Counted from the first letter of the stretch, positions 27,010 to 36,149 are shown. The stretch: 64,000 bases of DNA from Anaerolineaceae bacterium (GCA_016124855.1 WGMX01000004.1:1-64000); one strand, 5' to 3'. The notes: generated by a model from the sequence alone, not told the origin. Numbers and translations are program-made.

Positions 27010-28821
27010 ATGATGATAAAAGTAAAACCATTTGACCTTAAAGAAGTGCGTTTACTGGACAGTGTGTTTAAAGAAAATATGGAGCGCGACCAGCACTATT
27101 TACTGGAACTTCAACCTGACCGATTTTTACACAGTTTTAGGGTGACTGCTGGCCTGTCATCCGACGCAGAACCGTATGGTGGATGGGAAATGCCCACCGG
27201 AGAATTACGCGGACACAGCTTGGGCCATTATCTCTCGGCTTGTTCGCTGATGTATGCCAGCACAGGTGATGAGGCCTTCAAAAAGCGTGCTGATTATATC
27301 GTGGCCGAATTGGCGAAATGTCAGGATGCGCTGCCTTCGCAGGGCTATAATCCGGGCTTTTTATCGGCTTATCCCGAAGAATTTTTTGAGCGAGTTGAGC
27401 GCCGCCAATCGGTTTGGGCGCCGTACTATACACTGCATAAAATTCTAGCGGGATTGTTTGATGCATATCAACACACGGGGAACCAACAGGCGTTGACAAT
27501 CCTCAATAAGATGGCTGATTGGCTGACGTTTCGCATCAGTAAATTGACCGATGAAGGGATTCAAATTGTTTTGCTGAACGAGTTCGGTGGCATGAATGAA
27601 GTGCTGGCGAATTTGTATGGTGTTACGGGTAAACCGGAGCACTTGAAATTGTCGCTGGCATTCAACGACTCGGTGGTGCTTGATCCATTGGCGCATCACG
27701 AAGATCGTCTAGATCGGATGCACGCCAACACCCAAATTCCGAAAGCAATTGGTGCAGCACGACAATATGAACTTACCGGAGAAAACCGCTATCACGATAT
27801 CGCGCAGTTCTTTTGGGAACGAGTGGCGCTGCACCGTTCGTATGTCATTGGCGGCCACAGTGATGACGAACTCTTTTTCCCTGTTAACCGCTTTTCGCAG
27901 CATCTCAGCAGTGTGACAGCAGAAACCTGCAATACCTATAACATGCTCAAGCTAACGCGGCATTTATTCAGTTGGGAACCGTCAGCTCGACTGATGGATT
28001 TTTACGAAAGGGCGTTGTTCAACCACATCCTCGGTTCACAAGACCCGAAAACGGGCATGATGCTGTACTTCTCATCGCTGCGACCGGGGCACGTCAAGAT
28101 ATATAACACGCCAGAGAATTCTTTCTGGTGCTGCACCGGAACCGGCATGGAAAACCACGCCAAGTACGGCGAAACAATTTATTTTCACGATGATAACTCG
28201 TTGTACGTTAACCTGTTCATTCCCTCAGAACTAACATGGGATGAGAAGGGCATTACACTGCGGCAGGAAACAACTTTTCCTGACGCGGATACAACGCGTT
28301 TGACTTTCCACTGCAAACAGCCCGTTAAACTGGCACTCAAAATTCGCTATCCGTCGTGGGCAAAGGGGTTTCGTGTTTCGGTGAACGGAGAGCCGCAAAC
28401 GGTTGAGGCAACAGCCGGTTCGTATGGAACTATCGAGCGCGAGTGGCAAGACGGTGATCGCCTCGATATTCAATTACCCATGAGTTTGTATCTGGAAGCA
28501 CTGCCCGACGATGCGAATAAGGTGGCGGTACTCTACGGGCCAATCGTTTTAGCGGGGGCGCTCGGTACTCAAGATATGCCTGACGTGTATAACCCTGATT
28601 ATCATACACGTGAGGCGCTGGTCAACCGTTGGCCCGCACCGCCTGTTCCGGTGTTAGTCGGCAGCGGAGATGCAGTGCTGGCAGGTATTGAACCGTCAGA
28701 CGGAAAACCGCTGACCTTCCACACCAAAGGCATTGGTAATCCGCATGATGTTGAATTGATCCCATTTTACCGGATGCATCATCAACGCTATACGGTTTAT
28801 TGGCAGTTGACGGATAATTAG
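27010..28821 (+). CDS. GH127 family glycosidase (beta-L-arabinofuranosidase-like)
   Basis: This 603-residue protein has the DUF1680/GH127 architecture: an alpha/alpha-barrel with GGWEMPTGELRGHSLGHYLSA near the start, QSVWAPYYTLHKILAGL, a Zn and catalytic site with Glu305 and Cys307 in TAETCNTYNMLKL and Cys374-Cys375 in FWCCTGTGMEN, then C-terminal beta-sandwich domains. In Bifidobacterium HypBA1 the equivalent Glu-Cys-Cys-Cys set binds Zn, and one Cys acts as nucleophile. There is no signal peptide, so it works on imported glycosides in the cytoplasm. It stands alone, followed by a terminator. Confidence 0.92.
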   Translation: MMIKVKPFDLKEVRLLDSVFKENMERDQHYLLELQPDRFLHSFRVTAGLSSDAEPYGGWEMPTGELRGHSLGHYLSACSLMYASTGDEAFKKRADYIVAELAKCQDALPSQGYNPGFLSAYPEEFFERVERRQSVWAPYYTLHKILAGLFDAYQHTGNQQALTILNKMADWLTFRISKLTDEGIQIVLLNEFGGMNEVLANLYGVTGKPEHLKLSLAFNDSVVLDPLAHHEDRLDRMHANTQIPKAIGAARQYELTGENRYHDIAQFFWERVALHRSYVIGGHSDDELFFPVNRFSQHLSSVTAETCNTYNMLKLTRHLFSWEPSARLMDFYERALFNHILGSQDPKTGMMLYFSSLRPGHVKIYNTPENSFWCCTGTGMENHAKYGETIYFHDDNSLYVNLFIPSELTWDEKGITLRQETTFPDADTTRLTFHCKQPVKLALKIRYPSWAKGFRVSVNGEPQTVEATAGSYGTIEREWQDGDRLDIQLPMSLYLEALPDDANKVAVLYGPIVLAGALGTQDMPDVYNPDYHTREALVNRWPAPPVPVLVGSGDAVLAGIEPSDGKPLTFHTKGIGNPHDVELIPFYRMHHQRYTVYWQLTDN

Positions 28822-28853
28822 TGCCTCTGAATTTGCTTGGTTTTCAGCTAAAG

Positions 28854-28877
28854 CCCCGACCGCACATCGGGGTTTTT
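28854..28877 (+). terminator. Terminator of the GH127 gene
   Basis: CCCCGA (28854-28859) pairs with TCGGGG (28867-28872) and is followed by five T. Confidence 0.85.
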
Positions 28878-29005
28878 AGTTGCCCACGAGTCCATATGCT
28901 AAGACCAGTTTCTTGACGAATAGACTGATTTGGTGTGATTATTTGTGCCATTCTGGTCTAATTTCGTTTAATCAATTGGGCGGGGAACCATTACTCAAGT
29001 CGATT

Positions 29006-29812
29006 ATGGCTATTGAATACCGCGTTGTAGACGACCCTGAAGAACTGAAATCGATTGTTGAATTACAGACCGTGGTTTGGTCGATGCCGGCCAGTGAAGC
29101 CGTGCCGCATAATATGCTGTTCGCTGTCATTCACGGTGGTGGGAATGTCATCCGTGCTGATTTAGACGGTGAACTGGTCGGCTTTTCGTTAGGACTCGCA
29201 GCACTGCACGGCGATGATAAGCTTTTGTGGTCGCACATGGCAGGTGTCGTGCCGGGGCATCAAGGCAAGGGCATTGGCACAGGCATCAAATATGCGCAGC
29301 GGCGTTGGGCGCTAGATCACGGGTATAAAGTTATCGCGTGGACATTTGATCCGTTGCAGCGTGGAAACGCCAACTTTAATCTGCACATCTTAAAGGCCAC
29401 TGCCTCGACTTATCACATCAACTTTTATGGCACGATGACTGATGGTATCAACGCCGGAATGCCCAGTGACCGCATGGAAGCGGTTTGGAATTTAGAGAAC
29501 GAAGCGGTGATCAACGCTGAGCATACCCCGCCTAAGTCTGTCGTGAGCGAGTTCCCGCGTGAAAAATTTTTGCTGTACAGTAATGGGGACGGCACAACGC
29601 AGGTGCAGCTGCCTTCTGTTTGGAACAGCGATTGGTATTTTGTGGAAATTCCGTATCAAATTTCGAAGCTCAAACGTGAGCATCTCCAACAGGCACAGGC
29701 GTGGCAGGTTAATTTGCGGACGGCAATGAAGGGTGCGTTTGCCGAAGGCTATCAGGCGGTAGACTTTGCAGATGATGGCAAGCGCTGCTGGTACATATTG
29801 GGAAAATCTTAA
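29006..29812 (+). CDS. GNAT acetyl/succinyltransferase-like protein (COG3375 type)
   Basis: This 268-residue protein starts MAIEYRVVDDPEELKSIVELQ and carries a GNAT CoA-binding segment GHQGKGIGTGIKYAQRRWAL near residues 93-112, followed by WTFDPLQRGNANFNL, which fits the COG3375 group. In Geobacillus kaustophilus a member of this group transfers succinyl to D-amino acids beside an N-succinylamino-acid racemase (Sakai et al. 2006). Here the racemase-like gene follows by 20 bp, which strongly suggests the same pairing. The ATG at 29006 is chosen because the conserved domain begins there; no strong Shine-Dalgarno is visible. The longer frame from 28880 lacks homology. Confidence 0.85.
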   Translation: MAIEYRVVDDPEELKSIVELQTVVWSMPASEAVPHNMLFAVIHGGGNVIRADLDGELVGFSLGLAALHGDDKLLWSHMAGVVPGHQGKGIGTGIKYAQRRWALDHGYKVIAWTFDPLQRGNANFNLHILKATASTYHINFYGTMTDGINAGMPSDRMEAVWNLENEAVINAEHTPPKSVVSEFPREKFLLYSNGDGTTQVQLPSVWNSDWYFVEIPYQISKLKREHLQQAQAWQVNLRTAMKGAFAEGYQAVDFADDGKRCWYILGKS

Positions 29813-29832
29813 TTACTCTAGAGGTTAGCATA

Positions 29833-30984
29833 TTGAAATCCATAACAATCCAAGACATTCAGCTGCATACGATTGCGCTGCCTTTCGTCGAACCGCTGAA
29901 AACCAGCTTTGGCAATGATCCGGTTAAGGCGACGGTATTGGTCGAAGTCATCACTGCCGAAGGGATCAGCGGTTGGGGCGAAATTACGGTGGAAGTCGCG
30001 CCGGGTTATGCTGCCGAAACACCGGTGACCGCCGAACACATCGCCAAAAACTTCTTGATGCCCAAATTGGTTGGCAAGACCTTTACTAATCCTCAAGAAG
30101 CCCAAGCTGCTATGAAGAAGGTGCGCGGACATCACCACACCAAGTTTGGTTTGGAAACCGGCATTTGGGATGCGCTGGCAAAAGTGAATGAGATGCGTTT
30201 GGTAGACTTGTTTTCGTCTTATTTACCCGAAGGCAATTCGACCAAAGGTTATGCCAGCGTTGGCGTGAGTATCGGTATTCAAAAGACAGTTGAAGACACC
30301 GTCAAGATTATCCAGAAACGCTACGATCAAGGCTATCGTCGTATCAAGCTTAAAATCCAGCCGGGTTGGGATGTGGAATTGGCGCGTGGTGTCCGAGCCG
30401 CACTCCCCGATATTGTGATGATGTTGGATGCTAATAGCGCTTATACGTTGAAAGATGCCGAACATCTCAAGGAACTTGACCAGTTCAATTTGTTGATGAT
30501 TGAACAGCCATTGGCTGATGATGATATTTATGAACACAGCAAACTGCGCCCGATGCTCAAAACACCGATTTGTTTAGATGAGAGCATCAAAGCGCCCAGT
30601 GATTTACGCTTAGCTTTGGAACTGGGTGCGATTAGCATCCTCAATCTCAAGCCGGTGCGTGTGGGTGGTTACGCGGACAGCTTGGAAATCTACAAAATTT
30701 GTGTGGAAAATAATCTGCCGTTGTGGATCGGTGGCATGATGGAAACCGGCGTAGGACGTGCCGCGAATGTGGCTTTTGCCTCACTGCCGGGTGTAACGCT
30801 GCCGAGCGACATCTCCGCCACTGACCGCTATTACAGCCCGGATGTGACCGAACCGCCGTTTGTACTGGGCAAGAACAGCACCATCGCTGTACCTGAAGAA
30901 GCGGGTATCGGCGTAGAAGTGCAGGCAGATCGGCTAGAGCACGGTAAGCAGTTATGGCGTGAAGTTTGTACTTACGTCGACTAA
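29833..30984 (+). CDS. N-succinylamino acid racemase/OSBS-family enzyme
   Basis: This 383-residue enolase-superfamily enzyme has the muconate-lactonizing-enzyme-group catalytic residues: the K172-L-K174 pair (RIKLKIQPGWD), metal ligands Asp199, Glu224 and Asp249, and Lys273 (ILNLKPVRVGG). The IGGMMETGVGRAANVAFASLPG block closely matches Amycolatopsis and Geobacillus N-acylamino acid racemases/o-succinylbenzoate synthases. With no menaquinone genes nearby and a COG3375 transferase directly upstream, racemisation of N-succinylamino acids is the likelier role. It starts with TTG after AGAGGT. Its stop overlaps the convergent rpiR stop by 4 bp. Confidence 0.9.
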   Translation: MKSITIQDIQLHTIALPFVEPLKTSFGNDPVKATVLVEVITAEGISGWGEITVEVAPGYAAETPVTAEHIAKNFLMPKLVGKTFTNPQEAQAAMKKVRGHHHTKFGLETGIWDALAKVNEMRLVDLFSSYLPEGNSTKGYASVGVSIGIQKTVEDTVKIIQKRYDQGYRRIKLKIQPGWDVELARGVRAALPDIVMMLDANSAYTLKDAEHLKELDQFNLLMIEQPLADDDIYEHSKLRPMLKTPICLDESIKAPSDLRLALELGAISILNLKPVRVGGYADSLEIYKICVENNLPLWIGGMMETGVGRAANVAFASLPGVTLPSDISATDRYYSPDVTEPPFVLGKNSTIAVPEEAGIGVEVQADRLEHGKQLWREVCTYVD

Positions 30985-31880
30985 GGTTCATCATCGAAGA
31001 TGCCAAATTCTTCGATGACGGTATCCAGTATTTCAAGGCGTGATTGGGCGGCATCATTTCGTTGGACGAGTATTGCCGCCACCAGTGCATTCAGCAAGCT
31101 AAACAGAGCAGCCGACGCACCGTAGAACCACACCCCATAACGCACTGTGAACACCAAATCTGCACGGCGCGCGGCGGGGGATACGGCGGTATCCGTCACG
31201 CTGATAATTTGGCCGCCCACTTTGCGGGCGTAATCCATTGCGTGAAGGGTGACTTTGGTATAACGACCAAAGCACAGGCTGAACAATAAATCTTTGCTCG
31301 TGAGCGCGGCGATTTGGTCAACAAGATCGCCCACACCCGGTTGCAGGAGCTGGCACTTCCCTCGTACTTGGCGCAGCGTCATGGCAAAGTGCATTGCCAT
31401 CGGTGCAGAAGAACGCAGTCCAATCACATAAACATTTTCGGCCTCAAGCAGCATATTGACAGCCTGTTCAAAATCTGCGACTGAAATATGCCCCACCATA
31501 TTCTCGATGTTCTTGGCATCGTTGAGCATCACTCGCTGAAGGATTGACCCCATGCTGTTGTCATCTTGTTCCAGCAGTTCGCTAATAAGTTTGCGTGTGC
31601 CAAGCTGGTAAACGCTGGTTGAATTCATCTTGCCAGAAACTTGTTCTTGCAATGCCGTTTGGAATTCGGGGAAACCATCGAAGCCTAAAGCCTGCGCCGT
31701 GCGAACGACAGTCGAATGGCTGACATCGACCAATTCAGCTATGCGGGCTGCCGAAAGATAAACCGCTTCCAAACGGCGGCTGAGGAAGAATTCCAGCACC
31801 TTCTGTTGTCCGGCGCTCATGCCCGCGTAGGCTTCGCGGATCAATAGCAGAATGTCTTGTGACGGGGCATTTTCGGTCAT
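30981..31880 (-). CDS. RpiR/MurR-family transcriptional regulator
   Basis: This 299-residue protein has an N-terminal winged HTH of RpiR type (about 12-85; YLSAARIAELVDVSHSTVVRTAQALGFDGFPEFQ) and a C-terminal SIS domain (about 125-265; VYVIGLRSSAPMAMHFAMTL). SIS domains usually bind phosphorylated sugars, as in MurR, though RpiR proteins with other ligands exist. Divergence from the deacylase gene and the operator-like palindrome between them make it the likely regulator of the peptide/D-amino-acid locus. The ATG at 31880 follows AGGA by 9 bases; the longer frame runs through the promoter region and is rejected. Confidence 0.9.
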   Translation of the reverse strand: MTENAPSQDILLLIREAYAGMSAGQQKVLEFFLSRRLEAVYLSAARIAELVDVSHSTVVRTAQALGFDGFPEFQTALQEQVSGKMNSTSVYQLGTRKLISELLEQDDNSMGSILQRVMLNDAKNIENMVGHISVADFEQAVNMLLEAENVYVIGLRSSAPMAMHFAMTLRQVRGKCQLLQPGVGDLVDQIAALTSKDLLFSLCFGRYTKVTLHAMDYARKVGGQIISVTDTAVSPAARRADLVFTVRYGVWFYGASAALFSLLNALVAAILVQRNDAAQSRLEILDTVIEEFGIFDDEP

Positions 31881-31937
31881 TATCGGTTTCCTATCTTCGG
31901 AACTCTGCACACTCTGGCACAGGTCAGAATATTTCAA

Positions 31938-31967
31938 ATTATCCAAATGGTGCAAGTTTTTGTGCAA
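31938..31967 (-). promoter_or_regulatory. Putative rpiR promoter
   Basis: On the minus strand TTGCAC (31967-31962) and GATAAT (31943-31938) are separated by 18 bp. The -35 box lies inside the left arm of the palindrome at 31960-31988. Confidence 0.55.
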
Positions 31968-31988
31968 AATTGTGGACTGTTTGCACAA
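31960..31988. promoter_or_regulatory. Operator-like palindrome between rpiR and the deacylase
   Basis: TTGTGCAAA (31960-31968) and TTTGCACAA (31980-31988) are perfect 9-bp inverted repeats separated by 11 bp, so the arms lie about two helical turns apart. A third, weaker half-site (GGTGCAAG) lies at 31949-31956. Both divergent -35 boxes overlap the arms, so binding would block both promoters. Confidence 0.65.
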
Positions 31989-32008
31989 GTTATGTCACAC
32001 GATATACT
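31981..32008 (+). promoter_or_regulatory. Promoter of the deacylase operon
   Basis: TTGCAC (31981-31986) and TATACT (32003-32008) have a 16-bp spacer. The start of transcription would lie near 32015, 40 bases before the ATG. The -35 box is within the right arm of the palindrome. Confidence 0.65.
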
Positions 32009-32054
32009 CTACACTATTCCAGAGACACAACACGAACCTAACTGAGATGGATCA

Positions 32055-33689
32055 ATGTCGAAACACGATTTAGTCATTCGCGGGGGAACAATCTACGATG
32101 GCAGTGGAAATCCACCTTTCATTGGCGACATTGCGATTGATGGGCAAAAAATTACTGTAATAGGCACTCATGGCGGCTTCGAAGGCGAAACCGAGGTTGA
32201 TGCCACCGGACTAGCGGTTGCGCCCGGATTTATCAACATGCTCAGTTGGGCTGTGGAATCACTTATCGCTGATGGACGCTCGCAAGGTGACATCCGGCAG
32301 GGGGTGACGTTGGAAGTGGTTGGCGAAGGCTTCTCGATGGGGCCGCTCAGCGAAAAAATGAAAGCCGAGAACCCCAACGGCATCCTCGGCAACAAGGATT
32401 TCCAATACAAGGTGGATTGGACGACACTGGGCGAATACCTCGATTTTATGGTCCATCATGGAATCTCCTGCAACATTGCTTCATTCGTCGGTACGGCGAC
32501 ACTGCGAGCCTATACCATAGGCTATAGTGACCGTCCACCGACCGAATCCGAACTGGCCAAGATGTGCGAATTAGCAGAGGAGGCCATGCACGAAGGGGCA
32601 GTGGGGCTATCCTCGGCGTTGATTTATCCGCCTGCTAGCTATGCCAAAACGGATGAGTTGATCGCGATTGCAAAGGCGGTTAGTAAATACAACGGTTTGT
32701 ATATCACGCATCTTCGCAGCGAGGCCGATCAATTTCTTGAAGCGATTGACGAAATGCTGACCATTTCGCGCGAGGCTAAAATCCGCGCTGAGATATACCA
32801 CCTTAAAGTTTCAGGACGCGAGAATTGGCCGAAGATGGATGAGGCTATTCGCGTGGTCGAGGCAGCCCGCGCCGCAGGCGAAGAAATTACTGCCGACATG
32901 TATATGTATCCGGCGGGCGGCACTGGTCTGGAAGCCTGCATCCCCTCATGGGCGCATGACGGCGGCACAAGTGCCCTGAAAGCCCGACTGCGTGACCCTG
33001 AAACCCGACAACGAATCAAAAAAGATATGAATACCCCATCGGCCACATGGGAAAATATGTGGCTGAAAGCCGGTACACCAGACAATATTTTACTGGCTGA
33101 ATTTGCCAATGAGGAACTTAAGCCGTTTATGGGCAAGCGGCTGACGGAAGTGGCGGCCATTCGCGGAACCTCGCCTGAAGATACTATCATGGATTTAATT
33201 GCTGAGGACGAAGGACGTGTCTCCACGATTTACTTCATGATGTCGGAAGACAATATTCGTAAACAGGTGGCATTGCCGTGGGTCAGCTTCTGCTCGGATG
33301 CCGAATCGATGTCACCAGAAGGCGTGTTCTTAAAGTCTAATCCACATCCCCGCGCGTATGGCAATTTCGCCCGTTTGCTTGGTCATTACGTGCGTGATGA
33401 ACGATTGGTTCCTTTGGAAGAAGTCGTGCGCCGGTTGACCTCATTTCCCGCGAAAACGCTTCGCATCGTGGATCGTGGTTCATTGGCGGCGGGTTACTTC
33501 GCCGATGTGGTGATTTTTGATCCCGCTAAGGTGCAAGATTACGCGACCTTTGAAGCGCCGCAGCAGTTCGCGACGGGTATGGTGCATGTTTTCGTCAATG
33601 GTGCGCAGGTGCTTAAAAACGGCGAACATACCGGAGCGCTGCCGGGACAAGTGGTACGTGGGCCGGGATGGACTGGGAAGAAGAACTAA
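32055..33689 (+). CDS. N-acyl-D-amino-acid deacylase-family amidohydrolase
   Basis: This 544-residue protein begins MSKHDLVIRGGTIYDGSGNPP and has the amidohydrolase frame of D-aminoacylases: a small beta-sandwich, a TIM barrel with YITHLRSE, AEIYHLKVSG and SFCSDAESM (His, His, Asp ligands) and a C-terminal GSLAAGYFADVVIFDP segment. The normal PGFIDxHxH motif reads PGFINMLSW (residues 57-65), so both metal-binding His are lost, and the usual Cys of the VVGNCGFS block is absent (VVGEGFSMGP). It could still use a one-metal mechanism. It is the first gene of the plus-strand operon. Confidence 0.85.
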   Translation: MSKHDLVIRGGTIYDGSGNPPFIGDIAIDGQKITVIGTHGGFEGETEVDATGLAVAPGFINMLSWAVESLIADGRSQGDIRQGVTLEVVGEGFSMGPLSEKMKAENPNGILGNKDFQYKVDWTTLGEYLDFMVHHGISCNIASFVGTATLRAYTIGYSDRPPTESELAKMCELAEEAMHEGAVGLSSALIYPPASYAKTDELIAIAKAVSKYNGLYITHLRSEADQFLEAIDEMLTISREAKIRAEIYHLKVSGRENWPKMDEAIRVVEAARAAGEEITADMYMYPAGGTGLEACIPSWAHDGGTSALKARLRDPETRQRIKKDMNTPSATWENMWLKAGTPDNILLAEFANEELKPFMGKRLTEVAAIRGTSPEDTIMDLIAEDEGRVSTIYFMMSEDNIRKQVALPWVSFCSDAESMSPEGVFLKSNPHPRAYGNFARLLGHYVRDERLVPLEEVVRRLTSFPAKTLRIVDRGSLAAGYFADVVIFDPAKVQDYATFEAPQQFATGMVHVFVNGAQVLKNGEHTGALPGQVVRGPGWTGKKN

Positions 33690-33711
33690 ATTTATCGCAG
33701 GAGCTTATTGA

Positions 33712-35172
33712 GTGAAGTTTTTTACGGCCTGTTTGGCAACTGAAACCAATACTTTTTCACCGATGCCAACCAGTGACAAGAATTTTTTCGTGTCGCGGCA
33801 TGGGGACTACAGCACTTACCCACCTTATAAAGATTCGGTGGTGGCGCTGTTTCGTAAGCTGGCAAATGCCCGGGGATGGGAAGTTGCCGAAAGCATCATC
33901 GCCAATGCTGAACCGGCGGGCATCACTTTGCGCAAAACCTACGAAGCCTTTCGTGACGAAATCCTCAGTGATTTGAAAGGCGCGCTGCCGGTTGACGCGG
34001 TGCTGCTGGATTTGCATGGCGCGATGGTGGCCGATGGTTATGATGACTGCGAAGGTGATTTGATTGCTTCGGTTCGTCAGATTGTCGGTGCAGATATTCC
34101 GATTGGTGTTGAACTCGATTTGCACTGCCACATCACCGAAAAGATGGTGAGTAACGCCAGCATCATCATCACGTACAAAGAGTATCCGCATACCGATACA
34201 GCTGACCGTGCGCTTGAACTCTTTAACCTGATTGCAGACACGGTTGAAGGCAAAATTCACCCCACAATGGGGACGTTTGACTGCCGCATGATCGGCCTGT
34301 TTTACCCGACAGCCGAACCGATGAAAAGTTATGTAGGCAAGATGAAAGCGTTGGAAGGCAAAGATGGTGTGCTTTCGGTGTCATTAGCACACTGTTTCCC
34401 GTGGGGCGATGTGAAAGATTTAGGCGCAAAAACGCTGGTCGTCACCGATAACAATCCGGCGCAGGCGGCTCAACTCGCCGAGTCATTGGGTCGCGAATTG
34501 TATGCCATGCGTAAAACCGTGTATCCCCGTTATCAGAGCATTGATGCCGCGCTGGATGAAGCGTTGGCTCTCGGGAAGTCACCGGTCGTATTGGCCGATG
34601 TCTCGGATAATTCAGGTGGTGGTGCACCGAGCGACTCGACTTTTGTGTTGAAGCGCTTACTGGAACGCAAGATTGAAAATGTCGCTATCGGTGGGTTTTG
34701 GGATCCGATTGCGGTTTCGGTGGCGATGGATGCGGGCGTGGGTGCAAAACTCGATGTGCGGATTGGCGGCAAAATGGGGCCAATGTCCGGTGATCCACTT
34801 GACCTGCATGTGGAAGTGACAGGCATCGCTGAGAACGCTATCCAGTATTTTGGTTCAGACGAAGCGCGTATGGATTATCCGTTGGGTAACACGGCGGCTT
34901 TGCGCGTCAACGGCATCGATATCGTGCTGATTTCGCTGCGCGTTCAAGTATTTAGTCCTGAACTGTTTACAAATGTTGGGGTTGACCCGACCAAGCGAAA
35001 ATTGGTAATCGTCAAATCGACGCAGCACTTTTATGGGCGGTTCGCGCCGATTGCGGCTGAAGTGTTGTACATCTCCGCACCGGGAGCTGTGCAGCCGGAC
35101 TTCAAAAATATTCCTTATAAATTTGCGGATACCCACAAATATCCGATGGTCGAAGACCCCATGGTCAGTTGA
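33712..35172 (+). CDS. M81-family metallopeptidase (MlrC-like)
   Basis: This 486-residue protein has the M81/MlrC blocks: TACLATETNTFSPMPTS at the start, AVLLDLHGAMVADGYDDCEGD, GVELDLHCHITEKM, YKEYPHTDTADRA and DVSDNSGGGAPSDST. MlrC cleaves linear microcystin-derived peptides; most homologs act on unidentified small peptides or imides. There is no signal peptide. It starts with GTG after AGGAG and follows the deacylase by 22 bp. The absence of mlrA/B makes microcystin degradation unlikely; small-peptide hydrolysis in the cytoplasm fits the neighbours. Confidence 0.9.
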   Translation: MKFFTACLATETNTFSPMPTSDKNFFVSRHGDYSTYPPYKDSVVALFRKLANARGWEVAESIIANAEPAGITLRKTYEAFRDEILSDLKGALPVDAVLLDLHGAMVADGYDDCEGDLIASVRQIVGADIPIGVELDLHCHITEKMVSNASIIITYKEYPHTDTADRALELFNLIADTVEGKIHPTMGTFDCRMIGLFYPTAEPMKSYVGKMKALEGKDGVLSVSLAHCFPWGDVKDLGAKTLVVTDNNPAQAAQLAESLGRELYAMRKTVYPRYQSIDAALDEALALGKSPVVLADVSDNSGGGAPSDSTFVLKRLLERKIENVAIGGFWDPIAVSVAMDAGVGAKLDVRIGGKMGPMSGDPLDLHVEVTGIAENAIQYFGSDEARMDYPLGNTAALRVNGIDIVLISLRVQVFSPELFTNVGVDPTKRKLVIVKSTQHFYGRFAPIAAEVLYISAPGAVQPDFKNIPYKFADTHKYPMVEDPMVS

Positions 35173-35214
35173 ACCTGTTGTTGATTAAACATTGTAGTTT
35201 AGAGAGGTTAATTC

Positions 35215-36126
35215 GTGACCCTTCAAGATGATATCCAAGCCGCGATTCAAGCTGCGGACATGGAAGCGGGTGTTTCAGTCTGGCACATCGAATCGGGCGA
35301 ACAAATCGACGTAGATGGCGACTCGTTGTATCCAATGGCGAGTGTGTTCAAAATTCCGGTGCTTGCGCTGGCGGGCAAGCAGATTCAAGAGGGCAAACTC
35401 AAGCTGGATGACCGCATTGCTTTAAAAGACGAAGACAAGAGTATTGGCAGCGGCATCTTGCAATCGCTTGAAGCCGGTGTAACGCCGACCTTCCGCGACC
35501 TGCTGACGTTGATGATTATTATCAGCGACAACACCGCCACCGATATGAACGTGGCGCTTGTGGGTGGGCCGTTGGCGGTTGAAGGTTATATGCACGAATT
35601 GGGGTTGAGCGACATTTACCTCAAGATGGATTGTAAAAATCTACTCAAGGGATTGTTTCCGCCAGAAATTCAAGACAAATCACCCGAAGAAATTGAGGAA
35701 TGGTCAAATACTCATGATGTGGTACGCGACGGAGTAACGTTTAGTCGTGGCCCGGATAACAATGTGAGTTCGGCAAAGGCCATGAGCAAATTGGTTCATA
35801 TGCTGTACAGCGGCGACATCGTGCAGGGTGAAGCCAAAGACGAGATGATGAACATTATGTACAAACAGACGTTGAACCAGCGTTTGCCCCGTTTCTTACC
35901 TGAAGGTGTGGCTTTCGCCCATAAGACTGGCACGATTGGTGGTCACTATAACGACAGCGGTGTGATGACGATCAACGACAATAACCATGTCATTGTGACT
36001 GTTTATACCTCTTGGGATGCCGCAGCCGTTTGGAATGATCCCGTTGGTCGTTACCAGCGTGTATTCCAAGTCGAATCGGCCATCGGGAAAATTGGGCGAT
36101 TGGTCTACGATCACTATCTTGGTTAG
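35215..36126 (+). CDS. Class A beta-lactamase-fold serine hydrolase, cytoplasmic
   Basis: This 303-residue protein has the three penicillin-interactive motifs: Ser43-Val-Phe-Lys46, Ser104-Asp-Asn106 and Lys237-Thr-Gly. I see no ExxLN-type deacylation Glu of true class A beta-lactamases, and there is no signal peptide, so antibiotic hydrolysis outside the cytoplasm is unlikely. A peptidase, amidase or esterase acting on imported peptides is more consistent. It starts with GTG after AGAGAGGT, 42 bp after the M81 gene. Confidence 0.88.
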   Translation: MTLQDDIQAAIQAADMEAGVSVWHIESGEQIDVDGDSLYPMASVFKIPVLALAGKQIQEGKLKLDDRIALKDEDKSIGSGILQSLEAGVTPTFRDLLTLMIIISDNTATDMNVALVGGPLAVEGYMHELGLSDIYLKMDCKNLLKGLFPPEIQDKSPEEIEEWSNTHDVVRDGVTFSRGPDNNVSSAKAMSKLVHMLYSGDIVQGEAKDEMMNIMYKQTLNQRLPRFLPEGVAFAHKTGTIGGHYNDSGVMTINDNNHVIVTVYTSWDAAAVWNDPVGRYQRVFQVESAIGKIGRLVYDHYLG

Positions 36127-36149
36127 GTAGTCGGCGAGTTGTTGGTGAG

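Noticed and set aside
29833-30984. Menaquinone-pathway o-succinylbenzoate synthase (menC)
   Set aside because: No other men genes are adjacent, while a COG3375 transferase is; activity as OSBS is not excluded but is less likely.
30981-31880. RpiR as a sugar-phosphate regulator of a sugar operon
   Set aside because: No sugar kinase, isomerase or sugar transporter is next to it; all neighbours handle peptides or amino acids.
33712-35172. Microcystin degradation cluster
   Set aside because: Only an MlrC-like gene is present; mlrA, mlrB and mlrD are missing, and M81 proteins occur widely.
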